DNA of 64,000 bases. Source: Micromonospora rhizosphaerae. GTDB lineage: Bacteria; Actinomycetota; Actinomycetes; Mycobacteriales; Micromonosporaceae. The stretch covers positions 2,170,001 through 2,234,000 of the forward strand of contig NZ_FMHV01000002.1 of NCBI RefSeq assembly GCF_900091465.1, read 5' to 3'. Shown piece by piece: positions 19,701 to 27,187 of this stretch; the stretch's first letter is position 1, and every line of letters begins with the position of its first letter. A program made the position numbers and the translations under genes. The notes under the pieces are model-generated. The model had not been told where the DNA came from and did no database searches. It saw only the letters and a program-made list of their open reading frames with translations.

Positions 19701-21095
19701 ACGCCGCGGGAGGTGCAGTTCTTCTGCCTCGACCTCGGCGGCGGGGCGATGCGTGGCCTGGAGCGGCTGCCGCACGTGTCCGGCGTCGCCGGCCGCCGCG
19801 ACGCGGAGGCGGTCCGGCGTACCGTCGCCGAGGTGTCCGCGGTCCTCGACGCGCGGGAGGCGCGCTTCGCCGAACACGGCATCGAGTCCATGGCGAGCTA
19901 CCGACGGCGGCGCGCGGCCGGGGAGTTCGCCGACGACCGGTTCGGCGACGTGTTCCTCGTGGTGGACGGGTGGAGCGCCATCCGGCAGGAGTACGAGGAG
20001 CTCGAGGAGACCGTCGTCGGCCTCGCGCAGCGGGGGCTGGGCTTCGGAGTGCACCTCGTCCTCACCGCCACCCGGTGGGCGGAGATCAGGATCGGGCTGC
20101 GCGACCTGCTCGGCACCAAGCTGGAGCTGCGGCTCGGTGACCCGATCGAGTCGGAGATTGACCGGCGGACCGCGGCGAACGTGCCCCGCTCGCCCGGGCG
20201 CGGCCTGGCCCCCGGCAAGCTGCATTTCCTGACCGCGTTGTCGCGGATCGACGGCCGGCACGGCGTCGACGACCTGACCGAGTCGACGGCCGCCCTCGCC
20301 GACCGGATCGCCGGGGCGTGGCCGGATGCGTCCGCGCCCCCGGTGCGGCTGCTGCCGCGCCGGCTGTCGGTGACGGAGCTGAACCGGCTGACCGACCCGT
20401 CCGCCGCCGGCCTGCCGATCGGGGTCGACGAGGCCGCGCTCGCCCCCGTTCACCTCGACCTGGACGCTGACCCCCACCTGACCGTCTTCGGCGATGCCGA
20501 GTGCGGCAAGAGCAACCTGCTGCGGCTCGTGGCCCGTCAGCTAGTCGCGCGTCGGACGCCGGCGCAGGCGCGATTGGTGATCGCCGACTACCGCCGGAGT
20601 CTGCTCGGCGCCGTCGAGGGCGAGCACCTGCTGGGATACGTGGTCTCCAACCAGGCCTTCACCGAGGTGCTCGGTACCGTCCGGGAGGCCATGCTGAACC
20701 GGCTCCCCGGGCCGGACGTCACCACCGAGCAGCTCCGGACCCGCACCTGGTGGAAGGGCCCCGACCTCTACCTGCTGGTGGACGACTACGACCTGGTCGC
20801 GACCGGCGGCAGCAACCCGCTCAGCGCCCTGCACGACCTGCTGCCGCAGGCCCGCGACATCGGCCTGCACCTGATCACCGCCCGTCGGGTCGGCGGCGCC
20901 GCCCGGGCGCTCTACGAGCCGGTGCTGCAACGACTGCGCGAGCTGGACTCGCCGGGCCTGCTGATGTCGGGCAACCGGGAGGAGGGCGCCCTCCTGGGTG
21001 GGCTGCGGCCCAGTCCCATGCCACCCGGTCGCGGCACGCTGGTGCGCCGCCGCGACGGCGCCCGAGTCGTGCAGACCGCCTGGTCCGAGCCCTGA
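16767..21095 (+). CDS. Caspase-like protease fused to four EccC/FtsK-type ATPase modules
   Basis: 1442 residues. The caspase (C14) domain covers about 1-245, with the catalytic dyad His82 (YFSGHG) and Cys133 (LLLDCCYSG). A basic linker (RQRRRRDQR) follows. The four P-loop modules have Walker A lysines K330, K645, K963 and K1248. Walker B acids are D432 (LVVDRW), D752-E753 (VICDEF), D1067 (LVVDGW) and D1339-D1340 (LVDDYD). Modules 2-3-4 match EccC D1-D2-D3 of type VII secretion. Module 1 looks like an extra D2 copy. Only module 2 has DE and the LDFKGGATFG segment, so it is the likely hydrolase. No membrane helix is present, unlike secretion EccC. It is probably an NTP-gated death or defence protease. 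Confidence 0.88.
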   Translation: MGQRRALLIANDRYIDESLADLYAPREEARDLLSLLADADVGAFDQTVLLENESKSSIERAIESMLRAAGPDDLVLLYFSGHGVRSSKRGRLHLAVANTEVDHLSSTAISASFIRELLDESDAASSVLLLDCCYSGAFEGHGLKTTDDLAIDGELRTGYGRYVITATNSVERADDGRPASDTEPRLRSAFTEIIIQGLSTGAADITGQGRITPDDLWRYVHLELPKRSAQTPCQFGSASDEIHIALSRDGQHRQRRRRDQREPRLGDLLGPLEPAGDVKLCATDWRRRGLLKVPVGQAQRIDQPAGEPVWLDLASSEGHLLVVGRAGTGKTTLLRTIIGGLALTHSDDEVAIHCLESGGNWLGPMGRLPHVRTVLGDDEVTEVGKLLDRLEQDVLDRKQLFRRYELESPTSLRARRADLDAGACPDVFLVVDRWQDFATLLPDFTPRLVDLANKGLGYGFHVVVLDRSWRVIPEELRELPQTRIETRLSQPHESLVNPDQAARLPLNTPGWAIHGRRTFRIALPELAAGDREIDPEAEAGTPDGAGGLVAVIAEAWGMPASSAGSGMVRPVAEGLRDELLALFDLPNYAALWSFEGHRTPVGPDHLRVPVGIDETGRQVHLDLKESAQDGMGPHGLVVGATGSGKSELLRTIVLALAARHTSSDLNFLMLDFKGGATFGSLDLLPHTSAIVTNLADDLSLIDRLADGLTGELARRQELLRSAGNFPNRSAYERARAAGEQLEPMPSLLVICDEFSELLAAKPDFIDLFVMIGRLGRSLGVHLLLASQRLEEGKLRGLDTHLSYRIGLRTFSAVESRIVLGVPDAYELPNAPGHGYLKAGAGMTRFRTTYVSGLPAGEAEAAVPPELAGWSLLDIVVDRLRGKGLAAHQIWLPPLADPPSLDELLPPLTQHPDRGLTTAGAAGTLTVPVGVVDVPREQRRAPLLLELAGAGGHVVVVGAPLSGKSTMLRAIVASLALTHTPREVQFFCLDLGGGAMRGLERLPHVSGVAGRRDAEAVRRTVAEVSAVLDAREARFAEHGIESMASYRRRRAAGEFADDRFGDVFLVVDGWSAIRQEYEELEETVVGLAQRGLGFGVHLVLTATRWAEIRIGLRDLLGTKLELRLGDPIESEIDRRTAANVPRSPGRGLAPGKLHFLTALSRIDGRHGVDDLTESTAALADRIAGAWPDASAPPVRLLPRRLSVTELNRLTDPSAAGLPIGVDEAALAPVHLDLDADPHLTVFGDAECGKSNLLRLVARQLVARRTPAQARLVIADYRRSLLGAVEGEHLLGYVVSNQAFTEVLGTVREAMLNRLPGPDVTTEQLRTRTWWKGPDLYLLVDDYDLVATGGSNPLSALHDLLPQARDIGLHLITARRVGGAARALYEPVLQRLRELDSPGLLMSGNREEGALLGGLRPSPMPPGRGTLVRRRDGARVVQTAWSEP

Positions 21096-21104
21096 GCCGG
21101 CTTG

Positions 21105-21151
21105 CGTCAACTGGTGGTTGACGGGGCGATGGCGTCAACCTATGGTTGACG
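21105..21151 (+). promoter_or_regulatory. Twin palindromic operator over a leaderless promoter
   Basis: Two copies of CGTCAAC-N5-GTTGACG lie at 21105-21123 and 21133-21151, centres 28 bp apart. The -35 TTGACG (21118-21123) is the right arm of copy 1. A 17-base spacer leads to the -10 TATGGT (21141-21146) inside copy 2. The ATG at 21153 follows 6 bases after the -10 with no Shine-Dalgarno. A bound repressor would cover both promoter elements. The ClpN-HTH product is the obvious candidate. Confidence 0.8.
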
Positions 21152-21152
21152 C

Positions 21153-21881
21153 ATGACGAATCCCGTGCAGATCAGCAACCCGGTACGGCTCGACGATCTG
21201 ATCGAGGCCATCAAGAAGGTGCACACCGACGCGCTGGACCAGCTCGCCGACGCCGTCATGGCGGCCGACCACCTCGGCGACGTCGCCGACCACCTGATCG
21301 GCCACTTTGTCGACCAGGCCCGTCGCTCCGGCGCCTCGTGGACGGAGATCGGGCGGAGCATGGGCGTGAGCAAGCAGGCGGCGCAGAAGCGTTCCGCCGC
21401 CAAGGCCGAGACCGCCGCGGCGCTCGACCCCAACGCCGGCTTCGGCCGCTTCACCCATCGCGCCCGCAACGTGGTGGTCAGCTCACAGAACGAGGCGCGG
21501 GCCGCCGGAAACGCGGAGATCGGCCCCGAGCACCTGGTCCTCGGACTGCTGGCCGAACCGGAGGCGCTGGCCGCGAAGGCGATCGTGGCTCGGGGCGTAC
21601 CCCTGGAGAGCGTGCGCGAAGTCGTCACCGCGGCCCTGCCCGCGGCGGCCGACCAGGTCCCGGACCTCATCCCCTACGACGCGCGCGGCAAGAAGGTCCT
21701 GGAGTTGACCTTCCGGGAGGCGCTGCGGCTCGGCCACAACTACGTCGGCACCGAGCACATCCTGCTCGCCCTGCTGGAGGAGGAGGACGGCAAGGGGGTG
21801 CTCGCCGGCCTCGGGCTGGACAAGGCGTCCGTGGAGGCGAGCGTCACCGCGGCCCTCACCGAGGCCACCCGGCAGCGCTGA
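21153..21881 (+). CDS. ClpN-domain protein with helix-turn-helix
   Basis: 242 residues. Residues 1-80 carry LIEAIKKVHTDALDQLADAV, LIGHFVDQARRSGASWTEIG and a helix-turn-helix (WTEIGRSMGVSKQAAQKR). Residues 95-240 hold two Clp N-terminal repeats, with GNAEIGPEHLVLGLLAEPEA and NYVGTEHILLALLEEEDGKG. There is no AAA+ module, so it is not a chaperone. Clp-N repeats bind peptides or adaptors, and here they probably tune DNA binding. Likely leaderless. The palindromes around its promoter suggest autoregulation. Its position after the caspase gene hints that it senses or controls that system, though similar proteins are widespread in actinomycetes elsewhere. Confidence 0.8.
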   Translation: MTNPVQISNPVRLDDLIEAIKKVHTDALDQLADAVMAADHLGDVADHLIGHFVDQARRSGASWTEIGRSMGVSKQAAQKRSAAKAETAAALDPNAGFGRFTHRARNVVVSSQNEARAAGNAEIGPEHLVLGLLAEPEALAAKAIVARGVPLESVREVVTAALPAAADQVPDLIPYDARGKKVLELTFREALRLGHNYVGTEHILLALLEEEDGKGVLAGLGLDKASVEASVTAALTEATRQR

Positions 21882-21888
21882 CCCCGGC

Positions 21889-21920
21889 GCGGGGGAGTGG
21901 GATCCCCCGCAGCGGGGATC
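21889..21920. terminator. Overlapping hairpins between convergent genes
   Basis: GCGGGGGA (21889-21896) pairs with TCCCCCGC (21903-21910). GATCCCC (21901-21907) can instead pair with GGGGATC (21914-21920). The two structures exclude each other and may serve opposite strands. Confidence 0.6.
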
Positions 21921-21953
21921 AGCGGGGTGCACCCGGCCGGCAGAGTCCCAGGG

Positions 21954-22472
21954 TCAGTCGGCGGCGGGGAAGCCGTACCGGGCGGCGTGCTCGGGGTCGG
22001 CCGGGTCGACCTGGCGGATGCCGGCGTCGGCGAGGCACTTGTTGACCTCGTCCAGCCGCTCCCGCACCAGCCGGGCCTCCTCCTCGGTGACCCGGCCGCG
22101 GTGCGGCCTGCCGGCGTGTTCGATGGTGCCGTAGTCGATCTTCTCCGCGCTCCGGCGCGCCTTCGGTGGCTTCACCCGCTCGGCGGTCCGCAGCAGTTGC
22201 GCCATGGGCACGTCGGTGGCCATCGCGTCGAACTCGCTGGCGGTCAGCACCAGCCGGCGCGGCTCGCCCCGGCCGTGCCGGTCGTGGATCTCCACCACCG
22301 CCACGTCGAGCGCGGCGTCGTCGATGCTCTCCACCTCGACCGGGGTGGCCTCCAGTTGCACGGGCCCGACGACCAGGTCAGGGTGCTCCAGCACGACGAC
22401 GCGCACCACCTCGTCGCCCGGCTGCAGAACCGTGCCGCTGAAGTCAGAGACGTGGATCGTCTTCTTGCCCAT
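21954..22472 (-). CDS. Conserved actinobacterial hypothetical protein
   Basis: 172 residues. The ATG is preceded by CAGGAG 9 bases upstream. The N-terminal half is strand-rich (MGKKTIHVSDFSGTVLQ, VVRVVVLEHPDLV, VAVVEIHDRHGRGEPRRLVL). The C-terminal half ends with EKIDYGTIEHAGRPHRGRV, then VRERLDEVNKCLADAGIRQV and PEHAARYGF. This end is reminiscent of actinobacterial nucleoid- or plasmid-linked small proteins, but I cannot name the family with assurance. It converges with the ClpN-HTH gene and is monocistronic. There is no membrane segment. Confidence 0.6.
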   Translation of the reverse strand: MGKKTIHVSDFSGTVLQPGDEVVRVVVLEHPDLVVGPVQLEATPVEVESIDDAALDVAVVEIHDRHGRGEPRRLVLTASEFDAMATDVPMAQLLRTAERVKPPKARRSAEKIDYGTIEHAGRPHRGRVTEEEARLVRERLDEVNKCLADAGIRQVDPADPEHAARYGFPAAD

Positions 22473-22589
22473 GCGCGAGCTTCTCCTGTCGTACGCCGAG
22501 ATCTTGGACCAGGAGACGCTACCGGACAGGTGTGCGAAAGCCCCGGCTGGAGCGCCGGTGCGGGGCGCCGCTTTCGTTCGCTTGATTCG

Positions 22590-23009
22590 TCACACACTTC
22601 CCTTGCGGACGACCCACTCGGTGGGTTGCCCCGTGGCGGCGGCGATGCGGTCGTAGCCGGCGTCGTAGTGAAGCACCGTCGCGCCGTGCGCTTCCGCCGT
22701 CGCCGCGATGATGAGGTCGGGCAGCCGAAAGTTGCGGTGCTGACTGTCCGCCGCCAGCATCCGGTGGACGGCCAGGGCCCGGTCCATGGCCTCCGCCGTC
22801 ACGTCCATCCACCGGTGCCCGTGCAGAGCCTGCCAGAGGATCTCGTACCCCTTGGGATGGGGCGCGTTGTTCAGATATTCCAGCGACGTCATCTGGCAAG
22901 CGGCCAGGCGTCCCTCCGCAAGCAACGTCTCGAAACGCCGTCGGACGGACGGATGGCGCCCTTGAAGGACGTAGACCGAGGTGTCCGCCAGGTAGACCCG
23001 ACCGGCCAT
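22590..23009 (-). CDS. vapC: VapC-type PIN-domain ribonuclease toxin
   Basis: 139 residues. The PIN acidic residues are visible: YLADTSVYV, SLEYLNN, LPDLIIAATAEAHG and VLHYDAGYDRIAA. The family cuts RNA, often tRNA or rRNA, using Mg2+ or Mn2+. The start codon overlaps the stop of vapB (TGATG), the classic coupled toxin-antitoxin arrangement. Length is typical. In neighbouring frames the gene could be drawn longer (to 23231), but that would run through vapB. Confidence 0.88.
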   Translation of the reverse strand: MAGRVYLADTSVYVLQGRHPSVRRRFETLLAEGRLAACQMTSLEYLNNAPHPKGYEILWQALHGHRWMDVTAEAMDRALAVHRMLAADSQHRNFRLPDLIIAATAEAHGATVLHYDAGYDRIAAATGQPTEWVVRKGSV

Positions 23010-23263
23010 CACGCCGCCTCTGCGTCCCGCGCGTCCTCCGCCAGCCGGCTCAGGTCGCGTCCGCCGCCGTACCGCCACGCCTCGGATGACTCGGCGAAGT
23101 CCATCTCCACCTGGTCGAAGGCCGCCAGAATCTCCCTGGCCTGACGACGGACGGCGAACGCGTGGAGCGCCGCGTTGATGGTCGCCACCTTGGTGTCGGT
23201 ACCCAGGACCTCCCGGGCTGCGTCCAGCCACTCATCGTTGACATCCACGGTGATGCGCGTCAT
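23009..23263 (-). CDS. vapB: VapB-type antitoxin
   Basis: 84 residues from the ATG at 23263; a nearby ATG (23269) or GTG (23272) is possible. MTRITVDVNDEWLDAAREVL is a ribbon-helix-helix with TDTKVATINAALHAFAVRRQ, as in VapB of the VapB/MazE-like actinobacterial group. The C-terminal half, rich in acidic and aromatic residues (FDQVEMDFAESSEAWRYGGG), should wrap the toxin. Autoregulation is expected through the palindrome at 23285-23297. Confidence 0.82.
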   Translation of the reverse strand: MTRITVDVNDEWLDAAREVLGTDTKVATINAALHAFAVRRQAREILAAFDQVEMDFAESSEAWRYGGGRDLSRLAEDARDAEAA

Positions 23264-23277
23264 GTCCATCACCGTAC

Positions 23278-23297
23278 ATCATATCCTGGCTGCCAGG
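23278..23297 (-). promoter_or_regulatory. vapBC promoter with operator-like palindrome
   Basis: On the minus strand a TATGAT -10 (23283-23278) lies 5 bases from the GTG at 23272. Just upstream, CCTGGC-N-GCCAGG (23285-23297) is a perfect palindrome suited to a ribbon-helix-helix dimer. Confidence 0.5.
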
Positions 23298-23326
23298 CGC
23301 ACCACTTCTTGCGGGATCTTGGTGCG

Positions 23327-23515
23327 TCAGCGAGCGTTGAGGGCGCGCCGGGTGGAGGCGCTGGCCGGCAGCGCGTTCAGTTCGGCCCAGGAGAGCGGAC
23401 CGCGCGTCCGTGCCTCCCGGTACGGCGGCTGCGCCGGGAACCGTCCGGCGGCCGCCGTGGTCGGCCAGCTCCGCTCGGTGTCCTGCTGGTACCGGTCATT
23501 CGGCTGATTCGGCAT
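23327..23515 (-). CDS. Small hypothetical protein
   Basis: 62 residues from the ATG at 23515, with two in-frame ATGs a few codons earlier and GGGATGG upstream of them. The sequence is polar and Pro/Arg/Ala-rich (PNQPNDRYQQDTERSW, then FPAQPPYREARTRGPLSWAELNALP) with no membrane or metal motif. I do not recognise a family, though the composition looks like conserved actinobacterial small proteins. It lies between vapB and the histidine kinase, both on the same strand. Confidence 0.45.
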   Translation of the reverse strand: MPNQPNDRYQQDTERSWPTTAAAGRFPAQPPYREARTRGPLSWAELNALPASASTRRALNAR

Positions 23516-23579
23516 GACCATTACCATCCCAGAGAAAGTTGTACATGCATGGAAATAGGTATGACGCGGGATCCGTGCC

Positions 23580-24600
23580 TCAGGTTCCCGCCGCCGGTAA
23601 CCGGACCACGAAACGGCAGCCATCGGCGATGTTCTGTACGTCTACCCGCCCGCCGTGCGCCTCGATCAGCCCGCGCACGATCGCCAGTCCCAGACCGCCG
23701 GATCCCTCCCCGCCGCCGTTGCCCGGGCGCGGGGTGCGCGCCGGCTCGCCCCGGAACGCCACGTCGAAGAGGCGGGGCAGGTCGGCCTCGGGGATGCCGC
23801 CGCAGGTGTCCGCCACCGCCAGCCAGGCGGTGTCCGAGTCCCGGCCCGCATCCACCCGGACCGTGCCGTCCTGCGGGGTGTAGCGGACCGCGTTGAGCAG
23901 CAGGTTGCCCACCACCCGGGCCAGCTCCGGCTCGCTCGCGGTCACCGTCGGCCAGCCCGACTCGCCGGCGACCAGCCGGATCCGCCGGGCGGCGGCGAGC
24001 GGCGCGGTGCTGGCCAGGGCGTCGGAGACCACGTCACCGAGCGGCACCGCGGACAGCGACAGCCGCACCGCGCCGGCGTTGATCCGGGAGAGCTCGAACA
24101 GGTCGTCGACCAGCCGGGTCATCCGGTCGGTCTCCACCCGGATCCGGCGGTGGTACTCGTCGACCGTCTCCGGGTCGCGGACCACCCGGTCCTCCAGCGC
24201 CTCGGCCATCGCCCGCAGCCCGGCCAGCGGCGTCCGCAGGTCGTGCGAGACCCAGGCGACCAGGTCGCGGCGACCCTTCTCGATCCGTCGCTCCCGTTCC
24301 CGCGCCTGATCGGCCCAGACCGCGGCGGCGGCCAGCCGGCGCCCGAAGAGCCAGCCGACCGCGAGGCTCACCACGGCCGCGGCGGAGACGGTGATCAGCA
24401 CCACCTCGAGGTCGTGCGGGGAGAGGAACATCGCCTCGGCGATCACCGCCACCCCGGCCACCACCGCGGTCACCGTCATGGTCAGCAGCACGAAGATGTG
24501 CACGGTGATCGACCGGCCGCGCAGCAGCCGCAGCGCGGCCGCACCGACCAGCCCGACGCAGAGCGCCGCGCCGAGCGCGGCCCCGAAGATCAGCGCCAAG

Positions 24601-24608
<8 letters not shown>
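23580..24608 (-). CDS. Sensor histidine kinase
   Basis: 342 residues. Membrane helices lie near residues 5-25, 36-58 and 67-88, with almost no extracellular loop, so the signal is probably sensed in or near the membrane. A HAMP-like stretch follows, then the dimerisation helix with phospho-acceptor His122 (AWVSHDLRTPLAGL). The ATP-binding HATPase domain has NLLLNAVRYTPQDG, VADTCGGIPEADL and GGEGSGGLGLAIV. It overlaps the response regulator gene by 8 bases, so the pair is co-translated. Its partner is the regulator at 24601. Confidence 0.93.
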
Positions 24609-25296
<688 letters not shown>

Positions 25297-25450
25297 CGGC
25301 GACCTCCCCTCCTGGCTCCCAGCGTATCGACGGGTGGGGTGGTTGATCTATTTCGAGCTCCTTACGGCCCGGCCGTACCGTCCGGTGGCCAGTGCAGGTT
25401 ACGGCGGTGGGACCGGGTCCGGAAGCGGTGCGGCGGGTACGTCAGCGTCT

Positions 25451-25484
25451 CGTAAGAACCCTTGTGGCGTAAGGGTTCCGTAAC
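25451..25484. promoter_or_regulatory. Direct and inverted repeats, candidate response-regulator sites
   Basis: CGTAAG occurs at 25451 and 25469, and CGTAAC at 25479. The last two are 10 bases apart, the spacing used by OmpR-type dimers. The same stretch holds GAACCCTT (25456-25463) facing AAGGGTTC (25471-25478). It lies between the response regulator gene and the divergent glycosyltransferase gene. Confidence 0.4.
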
Positions 25485-25518
25485 CGCGACGGGCGGTCCG
25501 CACAGGGCCGCTGCCGCC

Positions 25519-25524
25519 TAGCGT
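25519..25524 (+). promoter_or_regulatory. -10 element of a putative leaderless promoter
   Basis: TAGCGT, 7 bases, then the ATG at 25532. No Shine-Dalgarno and no consensus -35, so an activator binding the upstream repeats is conceivable. Confidence 0.4.
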
Positions 25525-25531
25525 GCCGGTC

Positions 25532-25906
25532 ATGGAGACAGCGGTCGACGTGGTGCTGCCGTGCCTGGACGAGGCGGCCGCCCTGCCGGGCGTGCTTGCT
25601 GGGCTGCCGCCGGGGTACCGCGCCATCGTGGTGGACAGCGGCTCTACCGACGGCTCGCCGGAGATGGCCGCCGCGCACGGCGCGCGGGTAGTGCACGAGC
25701 CCCGGCGCGGCTCCGGGCGGGCCTTCGGCTACCCGCTGGAGCTGCTGCTCCGCGCGGCCGCCGCCGGTTGGCGGATCGTCGAACTGGACGTCACGTACGC
25801 GCCGCGCGCCGCCGGCACCCGCTCCAAGGTCTCCGGTTCGGTCCGCGGCACCGCCCGCGCGGTCCGGGACATGACGGCGGTCCTCCGCGCCGGGGTGGGC
25901 TCATGA
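25532..25906 (+). pseudogene. Family 2 glycosyltransferase with an internal deletion
   Basis: 124 residues. The N-terminus is a normal GT-A start (METAVDVVLPCLDEAAALPG, then AIVVDSGSTDGSPEMAAAHG and VVHEPRRGSGRA). It jumps directly to the family's C-terminal part (FGYPLELLLRAAAAGWRIVE, then SKVSGSVRGTARAVRDM). The middle 90-100 residues are missing in frame, including the DxD metal/sugar-nucleotide site and the acceptor region. Related actinobacterial proteins are about 220-230 residues. It should be catalytically dead. The stop overlaps the next start as ATGA, so the translational coupling has survived. The deletion size comes from recalled family length. Confidence 0.65.
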
Positions 25907-26658
25907 CGGTGCTGCTGGTGATGGCGAAGGCACCGGTGCCGGGCCGGGTGAAGACCCGGCTCTGCCCGCCGGCGAGCCCCGCCCAGGCCGCCGAGGTGGC
26001 CGCCGCCGCGCTGCTGGACACCCTGGACGCGGTCGGCGCGGTGCCCGGCGTGGTGCCGGTGCTGGCCCTGGCCGGCCGGCTCGCCGACGCGGTACGCGGT
26101 GCGGAGATCCGGGCGGCGCTGGCCGGCTGGTGCCTGCTGCCGCAGCGCGGTAAGGATCTCGGCGACCGACTGGCCGCCGCGCACGGCGACGTCGGCGCAG
26201 CGTTTCCCGGCCGACCGGTGCTCCAGATCGGCATGGATACCCCGCAGCTCGATGCCGAGCTGCTCGGCGCGGCCGTGCGGACGCTGGCCGAGGCGGATGC
26301 GGTGCTTGGCCCCGCCGTGGACGGTGGCTGGTGGGCGCTGGGCATGCGGGATCCCGGGGCCGCCAGCGTGCTCCGCGAGGTGCCGATGTCGACCCGCGAG
26401 ACCGGCCGCCTGACCCGGGCGGCTCTGCTGGACCGGGGCCTGGCGGCCGACAGCTTGCCGACCCTGTCCGACGTGGACGACTGGGCGGCCGCGCTCGCCG
26501 TCGCCACCGCCGCGCCCGATGGCCGGTTCCGCCAGGCGGTAGGCCGGATCGCCGCCGGACTGGCCGAGGGCTTGGCTCGCCGGACAGGCGTGGGTCCGGA
26601 CCGTACGGTCGTCGCTGGGCCGGCCCGCGAGCGGATCGGGCTCGGAGGCGGCCGGTGA
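25903..26658 (+). CDS. DUF2064 nucleotidyltransferase-like glycosyltransferase
   Basis: 251 residues. MTVLLVMAKAPVPGRVKTRL is the signature opening of DUF2064 / TIGR04282 proteins, with a GT-A-like fold. VLQIGMDTPQLDAELLGAAV and DAVLGPAVDGGWWALGM carry the nucleotide/metal segment. An A/G-rich tail follows residue 215. The start overlaps the glycosyltransferase stop (ATGA) and the stop overlaps the methyltransferase start (GTGA). The frame looks intact, although both neighbours are broken. The substrate is unknown. Confidence 0.8.
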   Translation: MTVLLVMAKAPVPGRVKTRLCPPASPAQAAEVAAAALLDTLDAVGAVPGVVPVLALAGRLADAVRGAEIRAALAGWCLLPQRGKDLGDRLAAAHGDVGAAFPGRPVLQIGMDTPQLDAELLGAAVRTLAEADAVLGPAVDGGWWALGMRDPGAASVLREVPMSTRETGRLTRAALLDRGLAADSLPTLSDVDDWAAALAVATAAPDGRFRQAVGRIAAGLAEGLARRTGVGPDRTVVAGPARERIGLGGGR

Positions 26659-27160
26659 GTCATCCGGCCGTGCTCCCCGGTGGGTTCGAGGCGGCACTGG
26701 CCGGTCCCGCCGATCGACCTGGGCTGCAGCCCCGCCGGCTCACCGCAGCGCTGGCCGAGCGCCGCATCGTCGCCCTCGGCGTGGACGTCTCGGCCGCCGC
26801 CGTCCGGCTGGCCCCGGGGCGGGGCGCGGTGGTGCTGCGCCGGGACGTCCCCGCGCCGCTGCCGGGGGAGGGGCGCTGGGCGCACGCCGTGCTGGTCGAC
26901 GGCCACATCGGCATCGGCGGGGACCCGGCACGGCTGCTGCGTCGCTGTGCCGACCTGCTGCGCTCCGGCGGTACGGCCCTGGTGGAGCTGGCGCCGCCCG
27001 GGTCGGGCCTGTGGCGGGGCCGCGCGCACGTCAGCTCCGGGCGCGACGCCGGGGCGGAGCGGGGGCCCTCGTTCCGCTGGACACGGGTGGGCGTCGAGTG
27101 GCCGAGGCGGCCGGCTTCCCGGACCGGGGCTGGCGGTCGTGCGGGGTGTATCCAATTTGA
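26655..27160 (+). pseudogene. Class I SAM methyltransferase with several frameshifts
   Basis: The GTG overlaps the DUF2064 stop. The frame carries LTAALAERRIVALGVDVSAA, GRWAHAVLVDGHIGIGGDPARLLRR and GGTALVELAPPGSGLWRGRA, all typical of this methyltransferase. The glycine motif I (DLGCSP) appears only in the +1 frame, at about 26717-26734, so two compensating indels flank it and destroy SAM binding. At about 27092 a further shift is needed to reach the natural end AEAAGFPDRGWRSCG, stopping at 27160. Without repair the frame runs on antisense into the TetR gene. Confidence 0.65.
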
Positions 27161-27187
27161 GGACCGTCCAGCCGGCGGGAACCGTCG

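Noticed and set aside
16722..20477. Long minus-strand frames opposite the caspase-ATPase gene
   Set aside because: Pro/Arg/Gly/Gln-rich products without motifs; the plus strand has four P-loops and a caspase dyad in one frame.
22590..23231. Longer vapC start upstream
   Set aside because: The extension runs out of frame through vapB; the TGATG overlap gives a natural start.
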